64,000 nt of DNA, taken from contig DASQIK010000016.1 of the NCBI GenBank assembly GCA_035631615.1, forward strand, positions 62,001-126,000, written 5' to 3'. The notes under the pieces were generated by a model. The model saw only the letters and a program-made list of their open reading frames with translations, searched no databases and was not told where the DNA came from. The position numbers were made by a program, and so were the translations under genes. Below are positions 25,498 to 34,085 of this stretch, one piece after another. Source of the DNA: UBA5189 sp035631615 (GTDB lineage Bacteria; Chloroflexota; Limnocylindria; Limnocylindrales; CSP1-4). Numbering within the stretch: the first letter of the stretch is position 1; every line of letters starts with the position of its first letter.

Positions 25498-25519
25498 CGG
25501 GAGCGGCCCCTCGCTCCCG
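25498..25519 (+). terminator. Hairpin just after the GT-C gene stop
   Basis: CGGGAGCG (25498-25505) pairs perfectly with CGCTCCCG (25512-25519) across a 6-nt loop, 4 nt past the stop codon. There is no U-tract, so termination would not be strictly intrinsic. Confidence 0.45.
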
Positions 25520-25608
25520 CCCGCTTGCCCGGGGCGCCGTCCGCGGTGAACGTCCGCGGCCATTCGGTCGCGCCAAGCCCGTGTTCGATCCACAGATCGC
25601 CGGCGAAT

Positions 25609-25810
25609 GGTCACGCGGTGACCTTTTTCCGCGTTTCTCCGGGGATTTGGCCGACCGATGGCCGTCCCATCAGCCCATGACTCGCGCGCCTCGCCGCATC
25701 CCGCGTTCGCCAAGCTCGAAGCGACGTCGCGGATCTGCCGTTGGCGGGCAGCAGCCGACGCCGCCCGGCGAAGTCGGCCGGGAATCCCCGGAAAAGGTCA
25801 CGTGGTGACC
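25609..25810. repeat. Palindrome-ended intergenic element, copy B
   Basis: The ends are GGTCACGCGGTGACC (25609-25623) and GGTCACGTGGTGACC (25796-25810). The inner flanks are inverted versions of one another (TTTTTCCGCGTTTCTCCGGGG against the reverse read TTTTCCGGGGATTCCCGG). The right end in reverse matches the left end of copy A at 17 of 18 positions after the palindrome. The element fills most of the 25494-25876 gap and encodes nothing I can support. Confidence 0.75.
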
Positions 25811-25863
25811 ACCCGGCGGCTTTCCGTCTCCACAACGCCGTGGATCGTCGAACCCGTGGCCTG

Positions 25864-25869
25864 TACCGT
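25864..25869 (+). promoter_or_regulatory. -10 element (TACCGT), leaderless start at 25877
   Basis: TACCGT is 7 nt before ATG 25877, and 54 bp downstream of copy B. Confidence 0.5.
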
Positions 25870-25876
25870 TCGCTCG

Positions 25877-27466
25877 ATGGCAGCCGCGAAGCAGCCCCGA
25901 AGCGCGCGCGCTGCCGGCCTGTCGCTCGCCGAGCTGTGGATGTTCCTCGGCGTAGCCCTGCCGACGCTCGCCGCACTCCTCGTCCCGATGCCGTCCGTCG
26001 ACCTGGCGTACCAGCTGCGTGCCGGCGCGGGGATCCTCGCCGGCCACGGCATCCCGGCCACGGACACGTGGACGTTCACGATCGCCGGCGCGCCGTGGCT
26101 CGACCAGCAGTGGGGTGCGCAGGTGCTCCTCGCCGCGGTGTACCAGGCCGCGGGCTGGACCGGCCTTGCCCTGCTTCGCGCGGCACTCGTCGGCGCCACG
26201 TTCTGGCTGGTCATGGCGACGCTTCGATCGATGGGCTGTGCCGCCCGACCGGCCGCGCTCCTGGCGCTCGGCGGCTTTGTCGTCGCGGCGCCCGCGCTCG
26301 CGCTCCGGCCGCAGCTCTTCACGATCGTCCTGTTCGCTGCGGCGCTCGCGATCCTCGCGGACCGTGCCCGGCACCCGAGACGTCTCCTCCTCCTGCCGCT
26401 GATGGCGGTCGCCTGGGCGAACCTCCACGGCAGCTTCCCGCTCATCGTCGTGGTGCTCGGGCTCGGCTGGGCGGACGAGATCGGCCGCGTGCTCGTGGCG
26501 CGCGCCGCGATCCGACCCGGCCACGGCCCCGGCCGCGCGTCGGCGGCGATCCGCGGCTCGACCGGCCTCGCCCTCCTCGCGGCCATCTCGGCGCTGGCGA
26601 CGCTCGCGACCCCGTTCGGCATCGACGCGTGGCGGTACGTCGAGCACCTCGCGGCAGATCCCTCGGTGACGTCCGCGGTGAGCGAGTGGCGCCCGCCGTC
26701 ACCAACCGACCCGACCGGCGCGATCTTCTACATCTCGCTGCTGATCGCGGTGGTAATCGTCGTGCTCCGCGTCCGAGCCGATCGCAACCGCGTCGTGCCG
26801 GCGACGTTCGCCCCGATCGCAACGCTCCTGGTATTCGGCGTCCTCGGCGTGGTGACCGCCCGCGGCCTCGCGTGGTGGGCGCTGGTCCTGCCGATCTCCG
26901 CGTCGGCCCTCACCCACGATGGCAGCCTCGCGCGGTTCCTGCCGCGGCGCCTCGGCGTCCTGCGCACGCTGTTCACCGGCCCCAGCGTCCAGTCGCTCGC
27001 GCGCCAGAACCGACCCTCCCAGCTGAACACGATCGTGGCACTGCTGCTGATCCTCGTCGGCATTGGCCTGCTGCCCGCCTGGCGCCCGATCGGCCCGGCC
27101 GGCGTCCCGACCGGAGTCCTGAGCTATGCGCCCCAGGGCATCGCGGCCAAGCTCGACGCCTACGCCCGCGCGCGCATGCCGATCGGCCTGGTCCGTATTT
27201 GGGTGCCGCAGTCATGGGGATCGTGGATCGAGTTTGCGGCGCCCGACGCGCTCGTCTCGGTCGACTCGCGCATCGAGCTGTACCCGCCCGACATCTGGAT
27301 TTCCATCGGAACGGTCGCCGCGGGAGGACTGCGTTCGACGACGACGCTCAGCAGCTATCACGCGAACGTCGTGGTGGTACCCGCGGGTCAGGATTTCTCG
27401 GGCTCGAGCGCCTGGGCCATGATCTACCAGGACGCCGACGGCTCGATCTGGGCGACTGGGCCTTGA
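25877..27466 (+). CDS. Large multi-pass membrane protein, GT-C/PMT-like
   Basis: The 529-residue protein starts at ATG 25877; the open frame upstream runs through copy B and is not coding. The helices begin at LAELWMFLGVALPTLAALLV. The first outer loop PSVDLAYQLRAGAGILAGHGIPATDTWTFTIAGAPWLDQQWGAQ has the D...H...D/W..QQWG layout seen in a large family of uncharacterised membrane proteins with a PMT-like fold. About 11-12 helices follow. The last 110 residues (WVPQSWGSWIEFAAPDALVSVDSRIELYP onward) form a soluble extracellular domain. Likely role is glycosyl transfer or glycan assembly at the membrane. It is convergent with the PIG-L gene. Confidence 0.68.
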   Translation: MAAAKQPRSARAAGLSLAELWMFLGVALPTLAALLVPMPSVDLAYQLRAGAGILAGHGIPATDTWTFTIAGAPWLDQQWGAQVLLAAVYQAAGWTGLALLRAALVGATFWLVMATLRSMGCAARPAALLALGGFVVAAPALALRPQLFTIVLFAAALAILADRARHPRRLLLLPLMAVAWANLHGSFPLIVVVLGLGWADEIGRVLVARAAIRPGHGPGRASAAIRGSTGLALLAAISALATLATPFGIDAWRYVEHLAADPSVTSAVSEWRPPSPTDPTGAIFYISLLIAVVIVVLRVRADRNRVVPATFAPIATLLVFGVLGVVTARGLAWWALVLPISASALTHDGSLARFLPRRLGVLRTLFTGPSVQSLARQNRPSQLNTIVALLLILVGIGLLPAWRPIGPAGVPTGVLSYAPQGIAAKLDAYARARMPIGLVRIWVPQSWGSWIEFAAPDALVSVDSRIELYPPDIWISIGTVAAGGLRSTTTLSSYHANVVVVPAGQDFSGSSAWAMIYQDADGSIWATGP

Positions 27467-27503
27467 ACCTCGCCACCACGGCTGCCGCCCCGGATGGTTG
27501 ACG

Positions 27504-28577
27504 CTACGGGCGGTAGCTGTGCCAGTAGCGCTCGGCGGCGCCGTTGACCTTGCCGACCGTGCCGATGGCGTTGGCGAACTGCCGGACGCCCTGGGCCATC
27601 GGCTGCTCACCGCCGAAGAGCCGGTCGAGCTGGCTGTCGTACATGGCGATGCCGCGGACCTTGCGCTCGAGCTGATCGGAGATGTCCGCGTAGCGCGGGG
27701 TGAGGTAGGTGCCCTCGGGGATGCCCTCGAGTGCGGACCTGGGCAGCTCCTCGATCGACTGGAACCCGGTCCACCACGCGTACGGAAAGTCCTCGTAGAA
27801 CACGACCTTGCCCGCCCACTCCGGGCCGGGCATGACCCAGGAGCGAGATTCGGCAAGGAGCGAGACGCCCGCTTCGCGACACAGCTGGTGATCCACGTGG
27901 TTGCCGACCGCGAGCGGGAAGTACACCGACTGCGGCTCGAGCCGGGCGATCTCTCGCCGGAGGATCCCCACCGGCGCCCTGTCGTCCTCCCGAACCGCAC
28001 CGAGCAGCTGCTCGTCGCCCTCGTAGCCGCGGAAGACCGCGTCGGCCAGGTCGAGGAACACCACGGACGCCTCGGCAAAGTACGCGTAGCGCTCGTCCTC
28101 GACGCGGCGCCTGGCGACGATCTCGCCGGCCGACGCGGCCTCGAGCAGGTCGTCGGTGTAGAGGGCGCCCTGCGTCGAGACGTCATCCATGACCGCCTGG
28201 CCCGCGAGCGACTTGTTGCGGATGCTCGCCCGGCGGTACCACGAGGCGCGCTGCCAGAACCGCTTGGCGGACGCGTCGGCGTCGGACTGGGTCGCCTCGA
28301 GCCGATCGTCGTCGGCCGACCAGGGCGCGTCGTCGCCGGGCTCGTCGGCGCGGATGCTCGACCGGTTGAACGCCTCGGTCGCGGGCCACAGCGTCTTCGT
28401 CCCGAACCCGAGCGCCTCGCGCTGGTAGGTCGTCAGGCCGCCCGACCCGTTCGTCGCGCTGCCAGAGAAGACGGTCAGGATCGTGACGTTCTGGCCGAGC
28501 TCGCGCAGGCTCGCGATCAGGCCGCCGCACGAGAGTGCGACGTCGTCGGGATGGGGGGCGACGAACACGTGGGCCAT
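27504..28577 (-). CDS. PIG-L family N-acetylglucosaminyl deacetylase-like protein
   Basis: The 357-residue protein begins MAHVFVAPHPDDVALSCGG, the zinc-binding (A/P)HPDD motif of the LmbE/PIG-L fold, and has the second metal ligand in PLAVGNHVDHQLCREAG. The family removes acetyl groups from GlcNAc-containing lipids or glycans (GPI, mycothiol, bacillithiol precursors, teicoplanin). It is longer than MshB-like members because of a segment at residues 70-180 rich in Asp/Arg. The nearby glycosyltransferases favour a glycan substrate. TATACT, the best -10 in this region, lies 9 nt before the ATG. Confidence 0.85.
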   Translation of the reverse strand: MAHVFVAPHPDDVALSCGGLIASLRELGQNVTILTVFSGSATNGSGGLTTYQREALGFGTKTLWPATEAFNRSSIRADEPGDDAPWSADDDRLEATQSDADASAKRFWQRASWYRRASIRNKSLAGQAVMDDVSTQGALYTDDLLEAASAGEIVARRRVEDERYAYFAEASVVFLDLADAVFRGYEGDEQLLGAVREDDRAPVGILRREIARLEPQSVYFPLAVGNHVDHQLCREAGVSLLAESRSWVMPGPEWAGKVVFYEDFPYAWWTGFQSIEELPRSALEGIPEGTYLTPRYADISDQLERKVRGIAMYDSQLDRLFGGEQPMAQGVRQFANAIGTVGKVNGAAERYWHSYRP

Positions 28578-28586
28578 CGGCGACCG

Positions 28587-28592
28587 AGTATA
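28587..28592 (-). promoter_or_regulatory. -10 element (TATACT) for the PIG-L gene
   Basis: TATACT on the minus strand is 9 nt from ATG 28577. It lies in the 40-bp gap after pcm. Confidence 0.6.
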
Positions 28593-28617
28593 CCGACGGT
28601 CGATGCGCCGGCCGACC

Positions 28618-29301
28618 CTACCCGGGCCAGCCCGCCTCGCCAACGAGCGGCACGAACACGACGGGGCCGTCGGACCATTCGGTCCAGTCCGCCGCCGATC
28701 GACGCTCGACGACCACCAGCTCCTGCCGCTCGCGCGACCCAACCGGGATCACCAGCCGCGCCCCGACCGCGAGCTGCTCGCGCAGCGGATCCGGGATGGA
28801 CGGCCCCGCCGCGGTCACCACGATGCCGTCCCACGGCGCTCCATCCAGCTCGCCCAGCGACCCATCGCCGACCCGCAGGTCAACGCCCCTGACCCCGAGG
28901 CCCGCGAGCCGCTCGCGCGCCTCGTCGCTCAACGCCTGATGGCGCTCGATCGACGTCACCGCCGCCCCGAGCCATGCCAGCACCGCCGCCTGGTACCCGG
29001 AGCCGGTGCCGACCTCGAGGATCCGGTCCGCAGCCTCGACCTCGAGCAGCTCGGTCATGCGCGCGACCATGTACGGCTGGCTGATCGTCTGGCCGGCATC
29101 GATCGGCAGCGCACGGTCGTCGTACGCCAACGAGGTGGGCACGCCCGGCACGAATGCCTCGCGCGGGATCGCCGCCATCGCCTCGAGGACGCGCTGGTCG
29201 CGGATGCCGCGTCGCTCGAGCTGCCCCGCGACCATGTCCGCCCTGGCGCGCCGGGATCCCGAATCGGGCTCGCGCGATCGACGACCGAACGGCAGTCGCA
29301 C
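28618..29301 (-). CDS. pcm: Protein-L-isoaspartate O-methyltransferase
   Basis: The 227-residue protein has the PCMT layout: ERRGIRDQRVLEAMAAIPREAFVP, the substrate-loop segment ISQPYMVARMTELLE, SAM motif I ILEVGTGSGYQAAVLA, and the acidic end of strand 2 (TSIERHQ). DLRVGDGSLGELDGAPWDGIVVTAA corresponds to motifs II-III and GARLVIPVG follows. It methylates L-isoaspartyl residues in aged proteins so that they can revert to L-Asp. GTG 29301 is 6 nt after TATCCT. It is the only clear house-keeping enzyme in the neighbourhood. Confidence 0.93.
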   Translation of the reverse strand: MRLPFGRRSREPDSGSRRARADMVAGQLERRGIRDQRVLEAMAAIPREAFVPGVPTSLAYDDRALPIDAGQTISQPYMVARMTELLEVEAADRILEVGTGSGYQAAVLAWLGAAVTSIERHQALSDEARERLAGLGVRGVDLRVGDGSLGELDGAPWDGIVVTAAGPSIPDPLREQLAVGARLVIPVGSRERQELVVVERRSAADWTEWSDGPVVFVPLVGEAGWPG

Positions 29302-29307
29302 CAGCCG

Positions 29308-29313
29308 AGGATA
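29308..29313 (-). promoter_or_regulatory. -10 element (TATCCT), leaderless pcm
   Basis: TATCCT on the minus strand is 6 nt before GTG 29301. Confidence 0.55.
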
Positions 29314-29342
29314 CGCCCGGCCCCCACGGGCCGGACCCGACG

Positions 29343-30029
29343 CTAGTTCGGGCCGGTGCTCACGGTCGGGACGGTCGGGATGGCCGTCGTGCCGGCTCGG
29401 CTCGGGGCCGCTGAGGCGGCCGGCGACGCCGCGGACGATGCGCTCGGCGACGCCGCGGACGACGAGCCGGGGGAGCCGGACGGCGCGGCGCTGCCACTCG
29501 GCCCGGGGCTCACGCTCGGTCCGGGCGACGGCGAGACGACGGGCGACGGCGTCGGAATCGGGTTGAAAGCGCCGCCGCGCCCGAAGGCCATGGCGTTGAG
29601 GAAGATCAGCACGAATACGACGATCGACACGATCACGAAGGCCGCGGACGCGGGGTCCTTGATGCGCAGCGCCGGGTCGATCGGGAACGCGGTCCGCTGG
29701 GCCTTGGGCGCGCGCGGTCCGCGGGTCGCAGCAGCGGCGCGCTGGCGAGCCGCCTCGGCGGCGCGCTCTCTCGCACCGGGCCGATTCGGCTGGGCTCGAT
29801 CCGCGGCGGCCTCCTCGGCGACCGCGGCCTGCGCGAGCGCATCGTCGGCCTCCTCGTCGCCGGTGACGATCTCGTCGGCCCCGGCCCCCGACTCGACCTC
29901 CGCCTCGGCCCCCGCGTTCGCCGCCGCGAGCTGGGCGTCGGTCAGGCCGGCGTCGGGATCGCTGGGGTCGATGGGCGCGGTGTCGGGCGCGTCGGGCGCG
30001 CTCGAGCCGGGGTCGCGCTCATCGGTCAT
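29343..30029 (-). CDS. Single-pass membrane protein with acidic N-terminus and Pro/Ser/Ala-rich exported tail
   Basis: The 228 residues form four zones: an acidic, Ala-rich N-terminus (1-85), a basic Arg/Ala stretch before the membrane, one helix (AAFVIVSIVVFVLIFLNAMAF, about 127-148), and a low-complexity tail full of PSPGPS, SAAS and PSAS runs. The topology is probably N-in, with the Ser/Pro tail outside. Such a tail is a good candidate for O-glycosylation by the membrane glycosyltransferases of this region, which is inference. ATG 30029 lies 8 nt after TACACT. Confidence 0.7.
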   Translation of the reverse strand: MTDERDPGSSAPDAPDTAPIDPSDPDAGLTDAQLAAANAGAEAEVESGAGADEIVTGDEEADDALAQAAVAEEAAADRAQPNRPGARERAAEAARQRAAAATRGPRAPKAQRTAFPIDPALRIKDPASAAFVIVSIVVFVLIFLNAMAFGRGGAFNPIPTPSPVVSPSPGPSVSPGPSGSAAPSGSPGSSSAASPSASSAASPAASAAPSRAGTTAIPTVPTVSTGPN

Positions 30030-30037
30030 GGGCGCGC

Positions 30038-30043
30038 AGTGTA
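30038..30043 (-). promoter_or_regulatory. -10 element (TACACT), leaderless start at 30029
   Basis: TACACT on the minus strand is 8 nt before the ATG, in the 25-bp gap after the MFS gene. Confidence 0.55.
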
Positions 30044-30054
30044 CGCGAAGGCCC

Positions 30055-32187
30055 TCACGCGTCGCGGACGGCAGGCACGAGCACGCCCGCCAGGCCCACT
30101 GCCACCGTGATGAGCCCGAACACGCCGAGGACCGGGCCCGCCCCGAACCACTCGCCGAGCACGCCGCCGATGCCCATAGCCAGGGTCATCGCGCCGAACA
30201 CCACCGAGAAGCGGAGGCCGAGCACGCGACCCATGAGCTCCGGCGGGGTGCGCTTCTGGAGCAAGGTCTGGCTCGGGATCACGAATGCCAGGTTGCCGAT
30301 CCCCGCGCCGAACGCGATTCCCAGTGCGAGCGGCAGGCTCCCGGCCAGCGGCAGGAGCGCCACGATCGCGCCGGTCGCAACATAGCCGACGATCACCATC
30401 CGCCCCAGGGCAAGCCGCGACCCGATCAGGCCGATCAGGAACCCGCCGACGAGATTGCCCGCCCCGATCGAGCCCTCCATGAACGCGAACGCCTCGGTGT
30501 CGGTGAACCCGGTGCGGTCGATCGAGTGGGCTGCGTACACCGGCGTGAGCACCAGGAAGATGCCGAGCATGAACTGGCCGGCCGTCGCCTGGAGCGTGTT
30601 CGCGAGCAGGACCTGGTCGCCGCGCAAAAAGCGCCAGCCCTCGCGCAGCTCGGTGCCGAAGCCCGACAGCCCGGCGCGGAGGCCGCGGCGCGCCTCGGTC
30701 GCCGCGTCGCCCACCGCGTCGGCGATCTGGCGGGTCACCGGCGCCACGACCACCGACGCGATCAGCAGGGCCGATGCGAAGTAGGTCACCGAGTCGGCCC
30801 AGAACGCGAGCGGCAGCTGGCTGCCGAGCAGGGCCACGAACAGGCCCGCCAGCACGTACCCGCCGATGTCCGCGAACGTCTCGCCGACCCAGAGCGCGGA
30901 GTTGGCCGGCACGAGGTCGTCGTGCGCGACCATCCGCGGCAGGATCGCCCCCTTCGCCGGCCGGAAGAAGATCGAGACCGTGGTCACGAGGAACACGAGC
31001 GGGTAGGCGAGGGCTAGGTTCGTGACGGCTGCGATCGGGATCAGGAGGACCAGGCCGGCGCGCAGCAGGTCGCTGACGATCATCACCTCGCGCTGGTCCC
31101 AGCGGTCGACGAGCCCGCCGGCAATCGGCCCGAAGATCAGGTTCGGCAGCGTGGCGGTCAGGAAGACCGCACCGACCGCGATCGGCGAGTTCGTCGCGTG
31201 GAGCACCAGGTAGGCGAGCGCGACCTGGTGGATCCGGTCGCCGAGTGCGCTGATCAGCTGCCCGGTCCACAGGGCGCTGAACGAGCTGTCGAGCGCGAGC
31301 CGCACGTATGGGTGGTGCCGGACCCGCTCGAGGATCGGCGGGACCTGCGGAAGCGCGCGCCTCCGCGTCTGCCGGAGGGTGCCCTCCGACCCGACCGAGG
31401 GGCCGCCGAGGGACAGGGGTCGCTCGAGGGCCACGGCGCTGACGAGGCTGCCGTCGTAGGCATCGAACGCGAGGGCGGTGTCGATCGCGCCCGTGTCGAG
31501 CGCGGGGAACAGCGCTCCGGTCTCGAGCATCGCGGCCGCCTCTGCCGCGGCGGCCTCCTCCGGGGAGAGCCGGAGCTGGGCGACGCGCCGCCCGAGGGCG
31601 GTCGGATCCGCGCCGCGGAGCAGGTCCGTCGGTTCGCGAACGACGATCGCGAACAGGAAGAACGCGAGTCCGGACGCGAGGAACAGGTCGCCGATGCTCG
31701 CGACGTTGCGAATGAAGGGGATCGGGATCGGGATGATGTCGCCCAACGGGCCGGCCTGGGCGAGGAAGTCGCCGGTGATCCCGCCGCTCGTCGCCGTGCC
31801 GACGATCAGGTGGAACGCCGACCCGATCTCGGTCGGCGGCAGGCCGGCGGCGACGATGCTCGGCTGCCAGACCGGCATGTAGCCCCCGTTCGTCACGATC
31901 GCGATCGCGTTGAGCAGGATTCCGACGAAGGCGAGCGCGATGCCCGGGTGCTCGCGGTTCGACCACAACCCGATCAAAAGCAGCAGGAAGCCGCTGGCGA
32001 AGAGGGGCAGCCGCACGGCATCGGCGATGTCGTTGCCGTTCTCGATGGCGAACTCCGTGGCGTAGCGCAGCACCAGCCCGAGGAAGAGGAGCTGGACCAG
32101 GCGGAGCCGGACGTAGGCGAGATTCTCGATCCGCCCGCCGGCGAGCAGCCCGAGCGCGAGGCCCAGGATCAGGCTGACGATCAGCAT
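30055..32187 (-). CDS. DUF5317-MFS fusion protein
   Basis: The 710 residues divide into two membrane modules. Residues 1-185 look like DUF5317: a small multi-helix domain with IVTNGGYMPVW, SGGITGDFLAQAGPLGDIIPIPIPFIRNVASIGDLFLASG. A 120-residue cytoplasmic linker follows. Residues about 300-700 form an MFS_3 (EntS-like) drug/siderophore exporter with LWTGQLISALGDRIHQVAL, GPIAGGLVDRWDQREVMI (motif A), FFRPAKGAILPRMV and TPPELMGRVLGLRFSV. DUF5317 normally stands alone, so the fusion is unusual. Transport substrate unknown. The start ATG 32187 has only a weak -10 (TAGCCA) in front. Confidence 0.82.
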   Translation of the reverse strand: MLIVSLILGLALGLLAGGRIENLAYVRLRLVQLLFLGLVLRYATEFAIENGNDIADAVRLPLFASGFLLLLIGLWSNREHPGIALAFVGILLNAIAIVTNGGYMPVWQPSIVAAGLPPTEIGSAFHLIVGTATSGGITGDFLAQAGPLGDIIPIPIPFIRNVASIGDLFLASGLAFFLFAIVVREPTDLLRGADPTALGRRVAQLRLSPEEAAAAEAAAMLETGALFPALDTGAIDTALAFDAYDGSLVSAVALERPLSLGGPSVGSEGTLRQTRRRALPQVPPILERVRHHPYVRLALDSSFSALWTGQLISALGDRIHQVALAYLVLHATNSPIAVGAVFLTATLPNLIFGPIAGGLVDRWDQREVMIVSDLLRAGLVLLIPIAAVTNLALAYPLVFLVTTVSIFFRPAKGAILPRMVAHDDLVPANSALWVGETFADIGGYVLAGLFVALLGSQLPLAFWADSVTYFASALLIASVVVAPVTRQIADAVGDAATEARRGLRAGLSGFGTELREGWRFLRGDQVLLANTLQATAGQFMLGIFLVLTPVYAAHSIDRTGFTDTEAFAFMEGSIGAGNLVGGFLIGLIGSRLALGRMVIVGYVATGAIVALLPLAGSLPLALGIAFGAGIGNLAFVIPSQTLLQKRTPPELMGRVLGLRFSVVFGAMTLAMGIGGVLGEWFGAGPVLGVFGLITVAVGLAGVLVPAVRDA

Positions 32188-32444
32188 CGGGTCGTGGCTA
32201 CTCGCACGTCGTTCGTCCGCGGCATGCGCGCATTGTCACGGGCGATCCGGCGCTTCGTGGGCTCGCGCCGCGTTCGGCCCCGGCGCTCTCGCTGCGACTG
32301 TCGGCGCGCCGACGTCCCCTCTGCGCCGACCCAGCGATGCCAACTGCTGCATACGCGCCGAGCGAGCGGCGGCCGAATGCGCGACCGCGGGCGGGCCGTG
32401 TCGTTGCGCGGCGGCGGTTGCGCCGCGCATCCCGGTGGCGCGGC

Positions 32445-33842
32445 TCAGGCCAGGTCGGCTGCGGGGGACCCCGGCGCTGGGGCGTCGTGGGCACGCGCGG
32501 CGCGGGCGCCGTGCTGGCCGAGCAGCGGGATCGGTCGAAGGTCGGGCTCGCCGGTGTCCCGAACGTCGTCGGCCCACGAGGTCTTCACGAACGCGTCGAC
32601 GATCTCGGGGTCGAACTGGACGCCGGCGAACTTGCGGAGCTCGGCGAGCGCCTGCCCGGTCGACAGCGCCTTGCGGTACGGCCGGTCGGCCGTCATCGCC
32701 TCGAACGCGTCGGCGACATGGAGGATCCGCGCGAGCCTGGGGATCTCGTCGCCCATCAGTCGATCCGGGTAGCCCGAGCCGTTGTACCACTCGTGATGGT
32801 GGCGGATGACCGGCAGCTCCGGCGCGAGCCGATCCACAGGCCCGATGATCTGCGCGCCCAGCACCGGGTGGGCGTTCATCGTGATCCGCTCCTCGCGGGT
32901 CAGCTTGCCCTGCTTCAGCAGCACGTTGTCCGGCACGCCGATCTTGCCCACGTCGTGAAGCAGCCCGCCCCACTCCAGGGCCTCGAGCTCGCCCGCCGAC
33001 ACCCGCAGCTCACGCCCGATGTCGACCGAGATCGAGCGCACCCGCTGGCTGTGCTTGCTCGTGAACGGATCGCGCTTGTCCACCGCCTCCGCCAGCGCCC
33101 CGATCGTCTGCGTGAACATCTCCCGCATCTCGACGAATCGCTGATAAGCGACTCGGGTCGTGAAGAGAGGCAATCCGAACAAGAGCGTTGTCCACCAGCC
33201 GCCGTCCCGGAGTTCGTACATCCTCGCCATCAACCAGCCGAGCGGCGCCAACGTAAGTAGGTTGGCCCAGATGTTCGAGGTCTCGGCTCGTGTCAGGAAC
33301 TCGCGTGCCGATAGACCTGTCCGGAACACAACGACCAGCGACACGAACACGAGGTTGGTTACGAAGTACGTCAAGGTCCCCAGAAGGGTCGCGACAAGCT
33401 CCTGGAATGCGTTGCCGTCCCCCCTGAAGAGCTCAATGACGACCGAACCGAAGATGACCGGAAGCACGATTGCTGCGTGGTTTGCCAAAGTCCCATACCA
33501 GGCGACCCGGCCGCGCAGTTCCCGCGCGTCGGTCGTCCCGATCAGCGCCACCCATGCCGCAGCCGCAGGTCCGCCGAGCACGGCGGCAGCCATAAGCGGA
33601 GCGGTGGAAACGGCGACTTGCACCCCGTGACTCACGCGGACCGGGAGAGCCGATGCAATCAGGGTGATCACAGTCCAGAACGCGACCCCGAGGAGGACCT
33701 CGACCACGCTCGAGGTGTTCGGATCGCCGTCGAAGGAGATCGCGATTGCAGGCTGCACAGGAATCACAAGGCTCGTGATGAGCAGCGCCGCTGTGGCCGC
33801 TCCCACGAGCCCGGTGACGTATATCGCGAGGGACCTAGGCAA
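32445..33842 (-). CDS. Membrane-anchored HD-GYP domain protein (probable c-di-GMP phosphodiesterase)
   Basis: The 465-residue protein starts at TTG 33842, the first usable codon after an in-frame stop. Residues 1-235 hold six to seven membrane helices (sensor or anchor region). Residues about 245-420 are an HD-GYP domain: DKRDPFTSKHSQRV, GGLLHDVGKIGVPDNVL (HD), HPVLGAQII, RHHHEWYNGSGYPDRL (GYP present) and RILHVADAFEAMTADRPYR. The family hydrolyses c-di-GMP to pGpG/GMP. The N-terminal half lies in a lower-GC block that begins near 33.13 kb, whereas the HD-GYP half has the GC of the surrounding genome. A dedicated promoter and leader lie at 33.9-34.25 kb. Confidence 0.88.
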   Translation of the reverse strand: MPRSLAIYVTGLVGAATAALLITSLVIPVQPAIAISFDGDPNTSSVVEVLLGVAFWTVITLIASALPVRVSHGVQVAVSTAPLMAAAVLGGPAAAAWVALIGTTDARELRGRVAWYGTLANHAAIVLPVIFGSVVIELFRGDGNAFQELVATLLGTLTYFVTNLVFVSLVVVFRTGLSAREFLTRAETSNIWANLLTLAPLGWLMARMYELRDGGWWTTLLFGLPLFTTRVAYQRFVEMREMFTQTIGALAEAVDKRDPFTSKHSQRVRSISVDIGRELRVSAGELEALEWGGLLHDVGKIGVPDNVLLKQGKLTREERITMNAHPVLGAQIIGPVDRLAPELPVIRHHHEWYNGSGYPDRLMGDEIPRLARILHVADAFEAMTADRPYRKALSTGQALAELRKFAGVQFDPEIVDAFVKTSWADDVRDTGEPDLRPIPLLGQHGARAARAHDAPAPGSPAADLA

Positions 33843-33917
33843 GTCGCTTCACCGCACTCGGATCCATGGTTCCCGAACTCTAGACCCTAACGTCCGGGAT
33901 CCAATGGTCCGCCAGTA

Positions 33918-34007
33918 CTAGAAGCCCTTGAGAGTCGCCCCTCCGGCGAGTGCGATCGCGGCGACGGTGCTCAAAGTGACCGCCAGCCGCATGAGCCGGT
34001 GCTTCAT
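33918..34007 (-). CDS. 29-residue hydrophobic peptide ending in TLKGF (mini-ORF 2)
   Basis: ATG 34007 to TAG 33918. The peptide has a basic start (MKHRLMR), a hydrophobic core (LAVTLSTVAAIALAGG) and the C-terminus ATLKGF, like an exported or membrane peptide. Its ATG follows the stop of mini-ORF 1 by two bases, and a GAAGGG lies about 10 nt upstream. The last 16 coding bases repeat those of mini-ORF 1 with a single synonymous difference. I recognise no family. It could be a signalling peptide, a small membrane regulator of the following HD-GYP protein, or a leader ORF. Confidence 0.45.
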   Translation of the reverse strand: MKHRLMRLAVTLSTVAAIALAGGATLKGF

Positions 34008-34009
34008 CC

Positions 34010-34042
34010 TTAGAAGCCCTTCAGAGTGTTCTCGGGAGCCAC
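34010..34042 (-). CDS. 10-residue mini-ORF (MAPENTLKGF) behind a strong Shine-Dalgarno
   Basis: GTG 34042 is preceded by GAGGAGGA with 5 nt spacing, the clearest ribosome-binding site in the region, yet only ten codons follow before TAA. The peptide ends in TLKGF, as does the next mini-ORF. Translation of this ORF would run the ribosome directly onto the ATG of mini-ORF 2. Confidence 0.45.
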   Translation of the reverse strand: MAPENTLKGF

Positions 34043-34085
34043 GCTCGTCCTCCTCGCGGTCCCCGTGCTCCCCTTCAGAAACACG

